The notes beneath the pieces are model-generated. The model was not told the DNA's origin. It saw nothing but the letters and a program-made list of their open reading frames with translations, and did not search any database. This document shows positions 23,528 to 32,225 of a DNA stretch of 40,872 nt, piece after piece. The first letter of the stretch is position 1. Every line of letters begins with the position of its first letter. Position numbers and translations under genes: made by a program. Source of the stretch: Hungatella sp. (GTDB lineage: Bacteria > Bacillota > Clostridia > Lachnospirales > Lachnospiraceae); assembly GCA_009712635.1 (NCBI GenBank), contig WASS01000001.1, positions 108,487 through 149,358 on the forward strand. Direction: 5' to 3'.

Positions 23528-23848
23528 ATGGATGAAAATTACATACCGTTAAGGCTGGCACAGCTTCGGGCTAAAAAAGGCATATCTGCCAGAGAAATGA
23601 GTCTTTCACTGGGACAGGCGGAAGATTACATCAGCGATATAGAATCCAAAAACAACACACCATCAATGGACCACTTTCTATTGATTTGTGAATATTTAGG
23701 GATATCGCCAAGGGAATTTTTTGATGAAGAAAATCCAAACCCCATCCTGCTTCATGAACTGATCACAGAACTGGAACCACTGAAGGACCAGGACTTCGAT
23801 AATCTGCTAAACCTGCTGTTTGAAGGCCAGAAAAAAATAAGAGAATAG
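23528..23848 (+). CDS. XRE-family transcriptional regulator
   Basis: A 106-residue protein with one N-terminal helix-turn-helix (LRAKKGISAREMSLSLGQAE, SYI-type recognition as DYISDIES) and a short C-terminal helical tail (LEPLKDQDFDNLLNLLFEGQ). I start at the second ATG, 10 bases after AAGGAG; the first ATG is too close. It stands alone on the plus strand between the ThyX-like gene and sbcC, with its own promoter. Small single-domain XRE proteins like this often autoregulate; the target is unknown. Confidence 0.8.
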   Translation: MDENYIPLRLAQLRAKKGISAREMSLSLGQAEDYISDIESKNNTPSMDHFLLICEYLGISPREFFDEENPNPILLHELITELEPLKDQDFDNLLNLLFEGQKKIRE

Positions 23849-23858
23849 CGAAATAAGC

Positions 23859-23898
23859 AAGCGGGAAAACTGACTTTTAAGTTCCCAGTCTCCCGCTT
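23859..23898. terminator. Terminator between the XRE gene and sbcC (convergent)
   Basis: AAGCGGGA pairs with TCCCGCTT and the inner bases partly pair as well. There is no long T-run on either strand. Its position between convergent genes suits a shared terminator. Confidence 0.5.
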
Positions 23899-23908
23899 CC
23901 ACCACTTA

Positions 23909-26900
23909 TCAAAGGCAGGACAGGTGATCCAGCTCCCACCGGATTTTACTGCCGCTCTCGTTTTTGAAAACGATGAGTTTCTTATCAATCTGTTCTTTTA
24001 ATTCACTTACATGGGAAATAATTCCTATGAGTCTGTGCTCTCCCGCAAGCTCCAGAAGTATCCGCACTGCTCTTAACCTGGATTCCTCATCTAAGGATCC
24101 GAAGCCTTCATCAATAAACATGGCATCCATCCGCACATTTCCTGCTGTTCTCTGAATAATATCTGCCATTCCAAGAGCCATGGCAAGTGCTGCCATGAAA
24201 GATTCTCCTCCAGACAATGTTTTCACATCGCGTAGCTGCCCGGTCGACAGGCTGTAAACGTCAAGATCCAGTCCTACCTCCCCCTGTCTTCCCAGTGCAT
24301 TTAAATCCCGGCACTGCAGTAAAAACGCACCGTCAGACATGATTTTTAACCTTTTATTTGCAGCATGGACCATCTGATTAAAATACTGACGCTGCACATA
24401 GGTCTGAAAATCCAGACTGACGGAAAGCTTTCCATTGGCTGTCTGGTTTAAACTGTGATACAGCTGGTATTGCTTTTCAAGTTCGTTCCGTTCCTTAAAA
24501 AGCTTTTTTAAATTACTCTCTGTCCGCTCTGTGCGGCTTTTGATCCCTGCTGCTTCTGCCAATTTCGACTGGAGTAGTTTTTGTTCTTCCCGTAAGACGG
24601 CAGCCTCTTCCTCCCAGAGTGATGTATCGATTCTTTCCCGGCCTTTTGTCTCTTCTTTGTACTGGTTATAAATCGTCCTGGCAGTGAGACACGCCTCCTC
24701 ATAGCCGCGTATTTCCTGCTGCCAGGCTGTCCGCTGTTCCGATGACATCTTTGCCTTCTGATAGTCTGTTTCATCAGAAAATCCCAGTTCGCCAAGCAGG
24801 GAATCATACGCCTCTTTGGAACTTTCCTGCGCCCTTAGAAGGGTCTCTCTGTTCTCTTTTAATGAAGCAAGACGGCCTCTTTTCTCCTGTTCCTCTTCTG
24901 ATAACTGAAGAAACCTTTCATTTGCCTGTTTCTCCTGGGATAGCAAGAGTTCTCTCCTGTTTTTTAATTTTTCCAGCTGAATTTCAGCCTGCTTCTCATC
25001 TGGGTAAGGAAGATTCTTTTCTAATTGTTCCCGCTGTGCAAATAAAGCAGAATTCTCCACTTTCTTATCCTGCCACTCATTCCTGAGTTTCTCCCTTATC
25101 TGCTCCAGTTCTGCCATACGAAGCGCATCCGTCTGCCTGTTTTCAATCAGTTCCTTTAAACCTGCCTCTGCTTCTTTCGCCTTCTTTTCTTCCTCCTGTG
25201 CTTTTAATAACAGGTCTTTTGTTTCCTTCTCTTCCAGTAAAAAACGCTCATCCATTAAGTCCAGATCAATGCCTGGATCAAACCATAAACTGGCTTCCTT
25301 CTTAATCCATTCTTCCTGGTGCCGGCAGCTTTCATATCTTCGTATTGTAAGAAGTGCTGCTTCAGACCGTCGTTCATTTGCCTGATCTCTCTTAATCCTG
25401 GCTTCATCTACCATTTCAGCTGTGATGCTGTCATCATAAAACTTCGCTTTCTGTGGATGGTGGATGGAGCCGCATACAGGACATGCAGTCCCGTCATTTA
25501 AATCCTTTGCCAGCAGGCCTGCCTGATGTTCAAAAAAGCTTTGATAGAGAATGGCATATCTGGACTGTGCTTCTTCGTATTCAGTCTGTGCCTCCTTCTC
25601 AGAAAGCCTTAATTGGGATACTTCCAGCTGAACTGCCCTGAACTGTTTTAATGCCAGCAGAAGGTTCTTTAAAGCTTCTTCCTTTCTCGTATAGGAACCT
25701 GTAAGTTCCTTTAAGTCAGAAAGTTTTGCAGCTGCTTCTGTCAGAGACTCCTGCCTTTTTTCATATTCTTTTAAGCGCAGGCTGACACTTTCCAGTTCTT
25801 TTTCAGCTTCCAAAAACCGTTTCCGGGATTCCTCCTCAACACTTTTTTTGATCCGGCATGTTTCTTCCATCTTCTTCCAGTCCTCGTACAGAGGCATGGA
25901 AGAATTAAGCCTGTCTAATAAAATAGTAAGCTTTGGAACTTCTTTTTCTGATGCTTCCTGGCTTTCCACCGCAGCTTTTTTTACTACGGCAAGTATTTCT
26001 CCTGCCTTTTTAAGCTCTTCCTCAAGTTCTGCTTCCCGTTTCCCGGCTGCTTCCCAGTCATTTTTCCTGTCTATATACTGAATCTCCGCCGTATATGCTT
26101 TTTCTGCCCGCTCACCTATGGCAAGGCGTTTTCTTTTTAGCTCCCAGCCTTCACTTTGAAGCTTCAGTGCCTCCACCCGGTCAGCGGCCTCATTTAATTT
26201 ATCAAACAGCCGGTTCTGTTCCATAGCCTGATTTCGTTTTTGTTCCACCAGGGAAAGAGTTTCACTGCTTTTTTCCCTCTCCTCAGAAAGCTGCTTTTCT
26301 TTTGCGTAGATTTCATCAAGGATAACAGATACCTGGGTTATGATCTCCTCTATTTTCGTCTCTGGAAATTCCAGAAGCTGAAACCACTCGTCTTTATGTA
26401 TACTGTCATGCAAAAGCTCCAGATTTCCAGTCTCATGAACGCAAAGCTTCCTGTTGTCCTCCAGCTTTCCTGCATAGAAATTATTTTTTTCCTTTAACTT
26501 ATACTGAATCCGGCTGTAAATTCCCGTATTGAAAATTCTGGAAAAGATTTCTTTTCTTTCCTTGGAAGTGGCCAGAAGAAGCTTTAAATAGTCCCCCTGT
26601 GCAATCATTGCAATCTGGGAAAACTGGCTTAAATCCACTCCTATAATCTCTTCTATCTTCTGGTTAATGTCCCTGATATTTCCGGCAAATTCAAGTCCTG
26701 TAGGAAGAATCAGGGAAGCTTTTGCAGGAACTGAGATTTTTGTATATTCTCCGTCTTTATTTTTCCTCTTACTGCTTCTTAAATAGGAAGGACTTCTTGT
26801 AATTTCATAGGTTTCCCCCTGTTCTAAAAAACGGAAGGTAACAAAAGTCTCCCTGTCATCGTCTGCATACTGGCTGCGCATCATGGAGGGTTCTCTTCTC

Positions 26901-27073
26901 TGTCCGCTGGTTTCTCCAAAAAGAGCGTAGGAAACAGCATCAAAAATTGTAGTCTTTCCAGAGCCGGTGTCTCCAGTTATCAGAAAAATCCCATGACCTG
27001 CAATCTGAAAATCCACCGTTTCCACATCTTTGTAGGAGCCAAACGCCGACATTGTCAGTTTCAGCGGTTTCAT
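23909..27073 (-). CDS. sbcC: Exonuclease subunit SbcC
   Basis: A 1054-residue SMC-like ATPase of the SbcCD (Rad50/Mre11-type) complex that cleaves hairpins and processes double-strand breaks. It shows Walker A GDTGSGKTT (about residue 35), a Q-loop, two long coiled-coil arms, a zinc hook with CPVCGSIHH near the middle, the signature KTLSGGESFMAALAMA and Walker B MFIDEGFGSLDEES near the C-terminus. The length is normal. Its ATG overlaps the sbcD stop by four bases, so translation is coupled and the subunits are made together. No lesion was found. Confidence 0.95.
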   Translation of the reverse strand: MKPLKLTMSAFGSYKDVETVDFQIAGHGIFLITGDTGSGKTTIFDAVSYALFGETSGQRREPSMMRSQYADDDRETFVTFRFLEQGETYEITRSPSYLRSSKRKNKDGEYTKISVPAKASLILPTGLEFAGNIRDINQKIEEIIGVDLSQFSQIAMIAQGDYLKLLLATSKERKEIFSRIFNTGIYSRIQYKLKEKNNFYAGKLEDNRKLCVHETGNLELLHDSIHKDEWFQLLEFPETKIEEIITQVSVILDEIYAKEKQLSEEREKSSETLSLVEQKRNQAMEQNRLFDKLNEAADRVEALKLQSEGWELKRKRLAIGERAEKAYTAEIQYIDRKNDWEAAGKREAELEEELKKAGEILAVVKKAAVESQEASEKEVPKLTILLDRLNSSMPLYEDWKKMEETCRIKKSVEEESRKRFLEAEKELESVSLRLKEYEKRQESLTEAAAKLSDLKELTGSYTRKEEALKNLLLALKQFRAVQLEVSQLRLSEKEAQTEYEEAQSRYAILYQSFFEHQAGLLAKDLNDGTACPVCGSIHHPQKAKFYDDSITAEMVDEARIKRDQANERRSEAALLTIRRYESCRHQEEWIKKEASLWFDPGIDLDLMDERFLLEEKETKDLLLKAQEEEKKAKEAEAGLKELIENRQTDALRMAELEQIREKLRNEWQDKKVENSALFAQREQLEKNLPYPDEKQAEIQLEKLKNRRELLLSQEKQANERFLQLSEEEQEKRGRLASLKENRETLLRAQESSKEAYDSLLGELGFSDETDYQKAKMSSEQRTAWQQEIRGYEEACLTARTIYNQYKEETKGRERIDTSLWEEEAAVLREEQKLLQSKLAEAAGIKSRTERTESNLKKLFKERNELEKQYQLYHSLNQTANGKLSVSLDFQTYVQRQYFNQMVHAANKRLKIMSDGAFLLQCRDLNALGRQGEVGLDLDVYSLSTGQLRDVKTLSGGESFMAALAMALGMADIIQRTAGNVRMDAMFIDEGFGSLDEESRLRAVRILLELAGEHRLIGIISHVSELKEQIDKKLIVFKNESGSKIRWELDHLSCL

Positions 27074-28239
27074 AATCCTTCCTCCTCCTTTGCTTCCTGG
27101 ACAATTTTTTCCATGGCCTCATAAGCTTCCTTCGTCATCTCTTCCCCGCTCACAGCCTTATAAAACTGCTGGAAAGCTTCCAGTGGATTTAATACCGATA
27201 CTCGCTCCTCTTCCTCCATCATCTTTTCCCTGGTGCGCACATTATCCACTTTCAGTTCCAGCAGATAATCATAAACTTCCTTTAACTGTTCCCTGATCCG
27301 GTATGGCTCATCCTCATCGGTCAGCGTAACACTGACAAAATCATGCCGGTTTTTCTCAACTGCTCGGCTTAGAACCTCTTTCAGCGTTCCTCTCTCACGC
27401 CTTACATCCTGAATTCCCCTAAGAGGAAGAACTTCGCAAGCAGGTAATTCCCCTTTTGCACCCATTTCTATGACAGTAATCCCTTTCCTGTGGTGTTCCT
27501 CACTGATGGAATATTTAAAAGGAGTCCCGCAGTAACGGATCCAGTCTGCTGAAACCCTTTGGGGACCGTGAAGATGACCCAGTGCCACATAATCAAAGGG
27601 GGGGAGCACGGAAACATTTACCCGGTCCAGACCGCCTGCAATTATGACCGCCTGCTCCGATTCACAGGTTTCCGGGTCTGTGCTTCCTCCTGTATAGAAC
27701 TGATGAGACAAAAGAACATTCCGCTCCCTGGTGTCTATGGCTTCTCTTGCCAGAACCTCTTTAATGGCATTTTCATATCCTTCCGGCTGACTGTCAGGAA
27801 ATACATTTCTTACATAACCGGGCTTTAAAAAAGGCAGCAGATAGAAATTGACCGGACCATATTGATCGGAAAGCACCACCTTTTTTAAGTATTCGTCCTG
27901 ATTTTGAGGCGGCATCACCGACAAATGGATGGAATGCTTCTCCAGAAAGGGACCTGCATAGGAAAGCCGTTCCGGAGAATCGTGGTTTCCTGCAATAATG
28001 AGAACGGAAGGCTGCGGCTGGATCATGGATAGGGCATTTAAAAATCCCCCAAACAGGGTATAAGCTTCTGCCGAAGGAGCTGTCTTATCATAGATATCAC
28101 CGCAGATTAATATCACATCAGGTTTTTCGGTAACTGCGTAATTAACAATCTGGTTTAGAACGGCCTCCTGATTTTCTCTCAGGCTGTAGCCATTTAACTG
28201 CTTGCCAATATGTAAATCGGACAAATGAAAGAATTTCAT
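27070..28239 (-). CDS. sbcD: Exonuclease subunit SbcD
   Basis: The 389-residue Mre11-like nuclease of SbcCD. The metallophosphoesterase motifs are in order: LSDLHIG (motif I), CGDIYDKTAPS (II), AGNHDSPERL (III), LLSHQ and VALGHLHGPQRV (later His motifs). The C-terminal about 120 residues form the capping and SbcC-binding part with a Glu-rich end. It lies first in the operon, with sbcC overlapping downstream. It is complete. Confidence 0.94.
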   Translation of the reverse strand: MKFFHLSDLHIGKQLNGYSLRENQEAVLNQIVNYAVTEKPDVILICGDIYDKTAPSAEAYTLFGGFLNALSMIQPQPSVLIIAGNHDSPERLSYAGPFLEKHSIHLSVMPPQNQDEYLKKVVLSDQYGPVNFYLLPFLKPGYVRNVFPDSQPEGYENAIKEVLAREAIDTRERNVLLSHQFYTGGSTDPETCESEQAVIIAGGLDRVNVSVLPPFDYVALGHLHGPQRVSADWIRYCGTPFKYSISEEHHRKGITVIEMGAKGELPACEVLPLRGIQDVRRERGTLKEVLSRAVEKNRHDFVSVTLTDEDEPYRIREQLKEVYDYLLELKVDNVRTREKMMEEEERVSVLNPLEAFQQFYKAVSGEEMTKEAYEAMEKIVQEAKEEEGL

Positions 28240-28297
28240 CCTTCTGTCCCCTTTCTCTTTTTATCTATCATACCATAAGACTCCTGCTTAATAACAT

Positions 28298-29581
28298 TTA
28301 TCGATTTAACGGCTCCATGGATGACACACAGTATACATTTACATTCTGAATCCGACGGCTGTTAAAAAATATACGGTCTCCTGAATGACTGTATATCGGG
28401 TGGGGATGGGCATCCTGTCCCAGCCAGTCACTTTCATGCTTACAAAGGGGAATCCATTTCAGCTCTCCACCATCCCAGTCGACCAGTATCCGACAGATAT
28501 ATTCCGCATCTTTTTTATGAGGGTCCGGCCCGTTATCCGTACTGTTTTCCCTTATTTTTTTTACTTCCCAGGGATATTTAAAGTATCCGTCACACACCAG
28601 ATTTCCAGCATGGTCCATGGTAAAATGTCCATATGCATTGTAACTGTCAGGAAGGGCAATCTCCCAGTATTTCCCTGTACCCGGTTCATATTTTCCAACC
28701 ATGGCGGGGCCTCCTGCATAGCTTCCATGATAGATAATGCTTGCCCCGTCATCACTCCACATTTCGTGGCAGACCCAGTCGTTTCTGCTTCTTAAATAGC
28801 CTCCGGGTCTCCCCAGTGTATCACTTCCTTCCGTTCTTACAGGGGTCAGAGTATCCTTACTATGATCATAAAGCCAGATTCTCCGGATTCCACAGTCAAA
28901 AGAGGCCCATTCGTGATTATACATAATCAGATCCGAATTTTGTGGATGAAACTGTACATGGGTAATCCAGCACTTTTCTACCACTCTCTCATACACCATA
29001 TCCCCCGTATGAGTATCATAGACGCATAAGTAGCTGTTTAAATTTTCTTCCTGAATGCGGCCATCAATATTATAAACTGGTCTTTTGTCCAATCCGGAAC
29101 CCTCCGTTTCCGGATCAAAATCCAGGCATCTGCCATCTGTCATGGGGACACAGAGATATTTTCCATCTGAACTGGCATGGGTGAATGCTGTCATTCTTCC
29201 TGCCGGTACGATATTTAAAACAGTAACAGTACCGGTTAAATCTGCCTTGCAGATCTTATCATCCTGAATAAAATAAACGACATCCCTTTTGCTGTCAAGG
29301 CAAACACTGGCCTTTCCAAGCCCCTGATTCAATGTGCCGTCAAAATACACGTAGCTCTTTAATATTCCCTTTTTATTCTCAGTCAGAAACCGTTCCTCAC
29401 CTGTCAGTAAATCTTTGACCATAACATTGGGATTTCCTCCTTTGTCACAGATCATATAGATCCTTTCGTCATTCTCGCTGACGGATGAAGAGGTGAAGTA
29501 CAAAAGCTGTGTATGATAGTGCTCCTTATCTCCCCCGCCTCCGGTCAGCATACGGCCATTTAACATTGATTGTTCCATCAT
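28298..29581 (-). CDS. Oligogalacturonate lyase-like beta-propeller protein
   Basis: A 427-residue cytoplasmic protein without a signal peptide, composed of repeated beta-sheet blades (RDVVYFIQDDKI, DLIMYNHEW, ASIIYHGSY). Conserved His-rich segments are THVQFHPQN, VCHEMWSDDG, YGHFTMDH and WLGQDAHPHPIYSHSGDRIF. This layout matches the oligogalacturonate lyase (Ogl) seven-bladed propeller, in which His/Gln residues hold Mn2+ and cleave unsaturated digalacturonate from pectin. No other pectin gene is nearby, so the substrate may differ. An extended -10 (TGCTATACT, 29614-29622) lies about 35 bases upstream. Confidence 0.65.
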   Translation of the reverse strand: MMEQSMLNGRMLTGGGGDKEHYHTQLLYFTSSSVSENDERIYMICDKGGNPNVMVKDLLTGEERFLTENKKGILKSYVYFDGTLNQGLGKASVCLDSKRDVVYFIQDDKICKADLTGTVTVLNIVPAGRMTAFTHASSDGKYLCVPMTDGRCLDFDPETEGSGLDKRPVYNIDGRIQEENLNSYLCVYDTHTGDMVYERVVEKCWITHVQFHPQNSDLIMYNHEWASFDCGIRRIWLYDHSKDTLTPVRTEGSDTLGRPGGYLRSRNDWVCHEMWSDDGASIIYHGSYAGGPAMVGKYEPGTGKYWEIALPDSYNAYGHFTMDHAGNLVCDGYFKYPWEVKKIRENSTDNGPDPHKKDAEYICRILVDWDGGELKWIPLCKHESDWLGQDAHPHPIYSHSGDRIFFNSRRIQNVNVYCVSSMEPLNR

Positions 29582-29656
29582 ATTATTACAGTCCCTCCCT
29601 TTTTACTGTACCAAGTATAGCATAGCTTTTGTTATTTGTTCCAGATAAATAACATA

Positions 29657-29699
29657 AAATCAGGGTTAAAAACCACCCGTCGGTTTTCAGCCCTGATTT
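29657..29699 (-). terminator. Terminator after cheW
   Basis: AAATCAGGG, AAAACC pair with GGTTTT, CCCTGATTT around the loop ACCCGTC. The stem is long with small internal loops, and TTTTATG follows on minus. Confidence 0.8.
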
Positions 29700-29709
29700 A
29701 CTTCTCCGT

Positions 29710-30225
29710 TTATCTTTCTGCCAAAGCCAGTACTTCAAACTCTTCTTTACTGAGAATTTTTTGAATATTTAACAGAAAAATTATTTTTTCCATACTGCTT
29801 TCCGTTGGTACTTTTACAATTCCTGAGAAACAGCCGTTTAAAGATTCATTATAAAAATGGGGAACCGGTAAAATTTCTTCCTGCAGTACCTGGCAAGCCG
29901 CTTCAACTCCATCAATAATAAATCCATATAAACTGTCAGAGATCTTTGTAATAATGATACAATTTCTGTCATTATACTCTTTTGCGTTACCTCCAAGTTT
30001 TTGCCGTAAATCTACAACTGGAAAAACATCGCCTCTCAAACTGACTACGCCTTTTACGTAAGCTGGAGAGTCTGGAAAATGTGTAATCCTTTGTAATCCA
30101 ACAATCTGCACAACATAGGTAATGGAAAGACCAAGCAACCGGTTATCTGCCCAAAATATCAGGTATCTGTCTTTTAAGGTATCCGGATTTTCCTGGCGGT
30201 GAATCCGTAATTCCTGCCTTTTCAA
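29710..30225 (-). CDS. cheW: CheW-like chemotaxis coupling protein
   Basis: A 171-residue CheW domain protein that links chemoreceptors to CheA. It shows the two SH3-like subdomains with YLIFWADNRLLGLSITYVVQ, then ITHFPDSPAYVKGVVSLRGD and VFPVVDLRQKLG, and later IIDGVEAACQVLQ. The start is TTG, preceded by GGGGG 8 bases upstream; an out-of-frame ATG lies in between. It follows the MCP by 27 bases in the same operon. No CheA, CheB or CheR is in the window, so it must use partners encoded elsewhere. Confidence 0.9.
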   Translation of the reverse strand: MKRQELRIHRQENPDTLKDRYLIFWADNRLLGLSITYVVQIVGLQRITHFPDSPAYVKGVVSLRGDVFPVVDLRQKLGGNAKEYNDRNCIIITKISDSLYGFIIDGVEAACQVLQEEILPVPHFYNESLNGCFSGIVKVPTESSMEKIIFLLNIQKILSKEEFEVLALAER

Positions 30226-30252
30226 CCTTCATTCCCCCTTATTCCTGAAACA

Positions 30253-31599
30253 TTAATACTTTACACCGGAACCTGCTGATACATGCCTGGTCTCGTCAAC
30301 GATCCTTCCTGATTGTGCTCTGCCATGACTGGTATGTTCCTCATGCAGCCTGAATTTTCTTACTTCCTGCTGCAGTATATCAGCCTGCGCAGCAAGTTCT
30401 TCACTGGCTGCTGAGCTTTCTTCCGCAGTAGCCGCATTGGTCTGAACTACTGCAGACACCTGGGACAACCCCTGATTGATCTGTTCAATTGCTCCCGCCT
30501 GCTCGGTAGACGCTGATTCAATTTCATTAATTGCCTGTTCCACCATCTGAGCCTTATCTTTTACCGTAAATAACAGCTTTAGCGTATCATCTGCGAGACG
30601 CTCTCCATGAGCTACCATTGTTACCGATTTCTGAATCAGATCAGCTGTCTGCTTTGCAGCATCCGCCGATTTTGCTGCTAAATTACGGACTTCATCAGCA
30701 ACTACTGCAAAGCCTTTCCCTGCATCACCGGCACGGGCCGCTTCTACAGCAGCATTGAGTGCAAGAATGTTGGTCTGAAATGCAATATCCTCCACAAGCT
30801 TGGTAATCTTTGATATTTCCTGGGAAGACTCCCCAATCTCTTTCATGGCAGTATTTAACTCCTGCATATATTCGTTGCTTTCCATAACGCCCTGACCTGC
30901 CTGATTTACATAATCAGCTGCTTTCTCAACGCTTCTTGCATTTTTTGTTGCCTGATCAGCTACATTTCCAATGGAAGCATTTAACTCTTCCAGAGTTGCT
31001 GCCTGTTCTGTCGTTCCGCTGGACAGAGCCTGGGCACCGTCAGAAACCTGCCCTGATCCGGAATTAACCTGTTCCGCTATGGTAGTAATGGAAGAAGCCA
31101 GATTGTGAAATTTTTCAACTAATTCTGCAAGCGCTTTCCCAAGTATATCCTCTTCGGAGCGAATGGTCACAACAGTTGTTAAATCACCGTCTGCAATAGC
31201 TCTTGTCGTCCGGGCAAGTTCAATATTGTTAATAATCATCTTGTCAAAAGCACTGGCGAGACCGCCGACTTCATCTTTCCTGGAAGCCCAGCCTCTTTCT
31301 TTTTCACCTGCGATTTTTTCTACTCCAAAATCTCCCACAGCCACCATACTGGCAAATGACTCAAATATATAAAGTGGATAGGCAATAATATCTGACATAT
31401 AACTGGAAAAATAGAAGGAAAGAATCACAGAAACAATAGAAATTAATACAATTACAATAATTATAGCTGCCACATTCCTGGTAAAATGCAGCAAAGTAAA
31501 AATACCTGCACCTGCTACAATCATGGTAAATGCAACAATTAGCAGATAGCTGATTAACAGTTTCTTTGCAACTTTCAAATCCTCAAACCACTTTTTCAC
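30253..31599 (-). CDS. Methyl-accepting chemotaxis protein without an extracellular sensor domain
   Basis: A 448-residue receptor. Two hydrophobic segments (about residues 12-37 and 43-66) are separated by only about six residues, so there is almost no extracellular domain. HAMP-like segments follow (about 66-150, e.g. [35 protein letters not shown]). The cytoplasmic signalling hairpin has the classic tip [40 protein letters not shown]. The far C-terminal tail ([15 protein letters not shown]) is not a pentapeptide tether for CheR. It likely senses membrane or cytoplasmic conditions or another protein. It is paired with cheW directly downstream. Confidence 0.92.
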   Translation of the reverse strand: MKKWFEDLKVAKKLLISYLLIVAFTMIVAGAGIFTLLHFTRNVAAIIIVIVLISIVSVILSFYFSSYMSDIIAYPLYIFESFASMVAVGDFGVEKIAGEKERGWASRKDEVGGLASAFDKMIINNIELARTTRAIADGDLTTVVTIRSEEDILGKALAELVEKFHNLASSITTIAEQVNSGSGQVSDGAQALSSGTTEQAATLEELNASIGNVADQATKNARSVEKAADYVNQAGQGVMESNEYMQELNTAMKEIGESSQEISKITKLVEDIAFQTNILALNAAVEAARAGDAGKGFAVVADEVRNLAAKSADAAKQTADLIQKSVTMVAHGERLADDTLKLLFTVKDKAQMVEQAINEIESASTEQAGAIEQINQGLSQVSAVVQTNAATAEESSAASEELAAQADILQQEVRKFRLHEEHTSHGRAQSGRIVDETRHVSAGSGVKY

Positions 31600-32031
31600 T
31601 TTAACATTCCCTCTTTCATTTATTCCGGATGACTGGATCCGGTCTCCTCTTTTGTATCCGCCCGCATTTAATTAATTATCATTAAACACCTCCGTTTTCT
31701 CCGTCTTTTTAAGCCTTTATAGACTTACAAACAATCTTCGCAGTATATCTCATACTGTGTCTAATGCGGATAAACATAAGATAAATGGTTATTTCCAGCT
31801 GTAATGACGGTTTATCAGACGGCGTATAAACATCATGGCCATTTCAATAATACGGGCAGGTAACAAAGGAAGAGAAATTTACCTTAGATCAATACGGAAC
31901 TATCACGTGATAAAATATGACGCAGTCTCTGACGGCGTTCTGATATTAATAAAAAATTATAATGTAATATTTCAAACAAATTACTGTTTTATTCTATTAA
32001 TTATAGCTTAATTCAGTATATAAACTGTTGT
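31600..32031. other. AT-rich MCP leader and intergenic region
   Basis: This 432-bp stretch has no gene. It holds the MCP upstream region on minus: a TTGAAA with only weak -10 partners near 31970, a 12-bp palindrome TATCACGTGATA (31901-31912), ACGCCGTC twice on minus (near 31935 and 31823) and the palindrome at 31739. I looked for a c-di-GMP riboswitch and a sigma-D type promoter before the MCP and found neither. Confidence 0.5.
31739..31759. repeat. Palindrome copy A in the MCP leader
   Basis: CGCAGTAT, five bases, ATACTGTG; one arm mismatch. Nineteen bases of it, CGCAGTATATCTCATACTG, recur exactly in the opposite orientation at 32095-32113. Confidence 0.75.
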
Positions 32032-32060
32032 TTGACAAAGAAAAATAATTACTTTATAAT
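32032..32060 (+). promoter_or_regulatory. Perfect consensus promoter facing a gene-free stretch
   Basis: TTGACA (32032-32037), 17 bases, TATAAT (32055-32060) on plus. The next plus-strand gene starts 2.8 kb away (34877), beyond a hairpin at 32162. This indicates a short transcript. Confidence 0.75.
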
Positions 32061-32092
32061 AAGAAATGTCGAAATATATATAATTTTGCAAC

Positions 32093-32113
32093 CGCAGTAT
32101 GAGATATACTGCG
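32093..32113. repeat. Palindrome copy B inside the candidate small RNA
   Basis: CGCAGTAT, GAGAT, ATACTGCG: perfect 8-bp arms. As DNA it may be an operator; as RNA it forms the first hairpin. The minus-strand MCP leader has the same hairpin in the same sense. Confidence 0.75.
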
Positions 32114-32153
32114 CAAAAATTTATATTTATACAATACAATCTGGTTGCCATAT

Positions 32154-32201
32154 GCAAAAAAATCCTCCAATGAAGATTTCCTTTTTTCTTCATTGGAGGA
32201 T
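32154..32201 (-). terminator. Strong terminator after the 2HCT transporter, shared with the opposite strand
   Basis: ATCCTCCAATGAAGA (32162-32176) pairs perfectly with TCTTCATTGGAGGAT (32187-32201) around a 10-base loop. On minus it is followed by TTTTTTTGC, so it is a strong terminator for the malic enzyme operon. On plus it can end the candidate small RNA. Confidence 0.9.
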
Positions 32202-32225
32202 CATTTTATACCCTCTTAACCATAT

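Larger units (their letters stand above)
32067..32209 (+). ncRNA. Candidate small RNA, about 140 nt
   Basis: It is bounded by the consensus promoter upstream and the perfect 15-bp hairpin (32162-32201) followed by CATTTTATA downstream. There is no plausible reading frame with a ribosome site. The RNA would fold a first hairpin at 32093-32113 (8-bp stem CGCAGTAT/ATACTGCG, loop GAGAT, with AATTTTG and CAAAAATT able to extend it), an unpaired AU-rich middle and the terminator stem, whose left arm carries CCUCC. No match to a known RNA family was recognised. Existence is inferred from signals only. Confidence 0.5.

Noticed and set aside
31600..31800. c-di-GMP riboswitch before the chemoreceptor
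   Set aside because: Such switches are common before clostridial chemotaxis genes, but the conserved GCACAGGGCAAA-type core and the tetraloop receptor are not present on the minus strand here.
31800..31980. Sigma-D (flagellar) promoter for the MCP-cheW operon
   Set aside because: No TAAA box with a correctly spaced CCGATA-type element was found; GATAAA strings are present but isolated.
32008..32193. 61-codon minus-strand frame in the intergenic region
   Set aside because: It starts inside the terminator stem, has no ribosome site, is AT-driven in composition and overlaps the candidate RNA structures.
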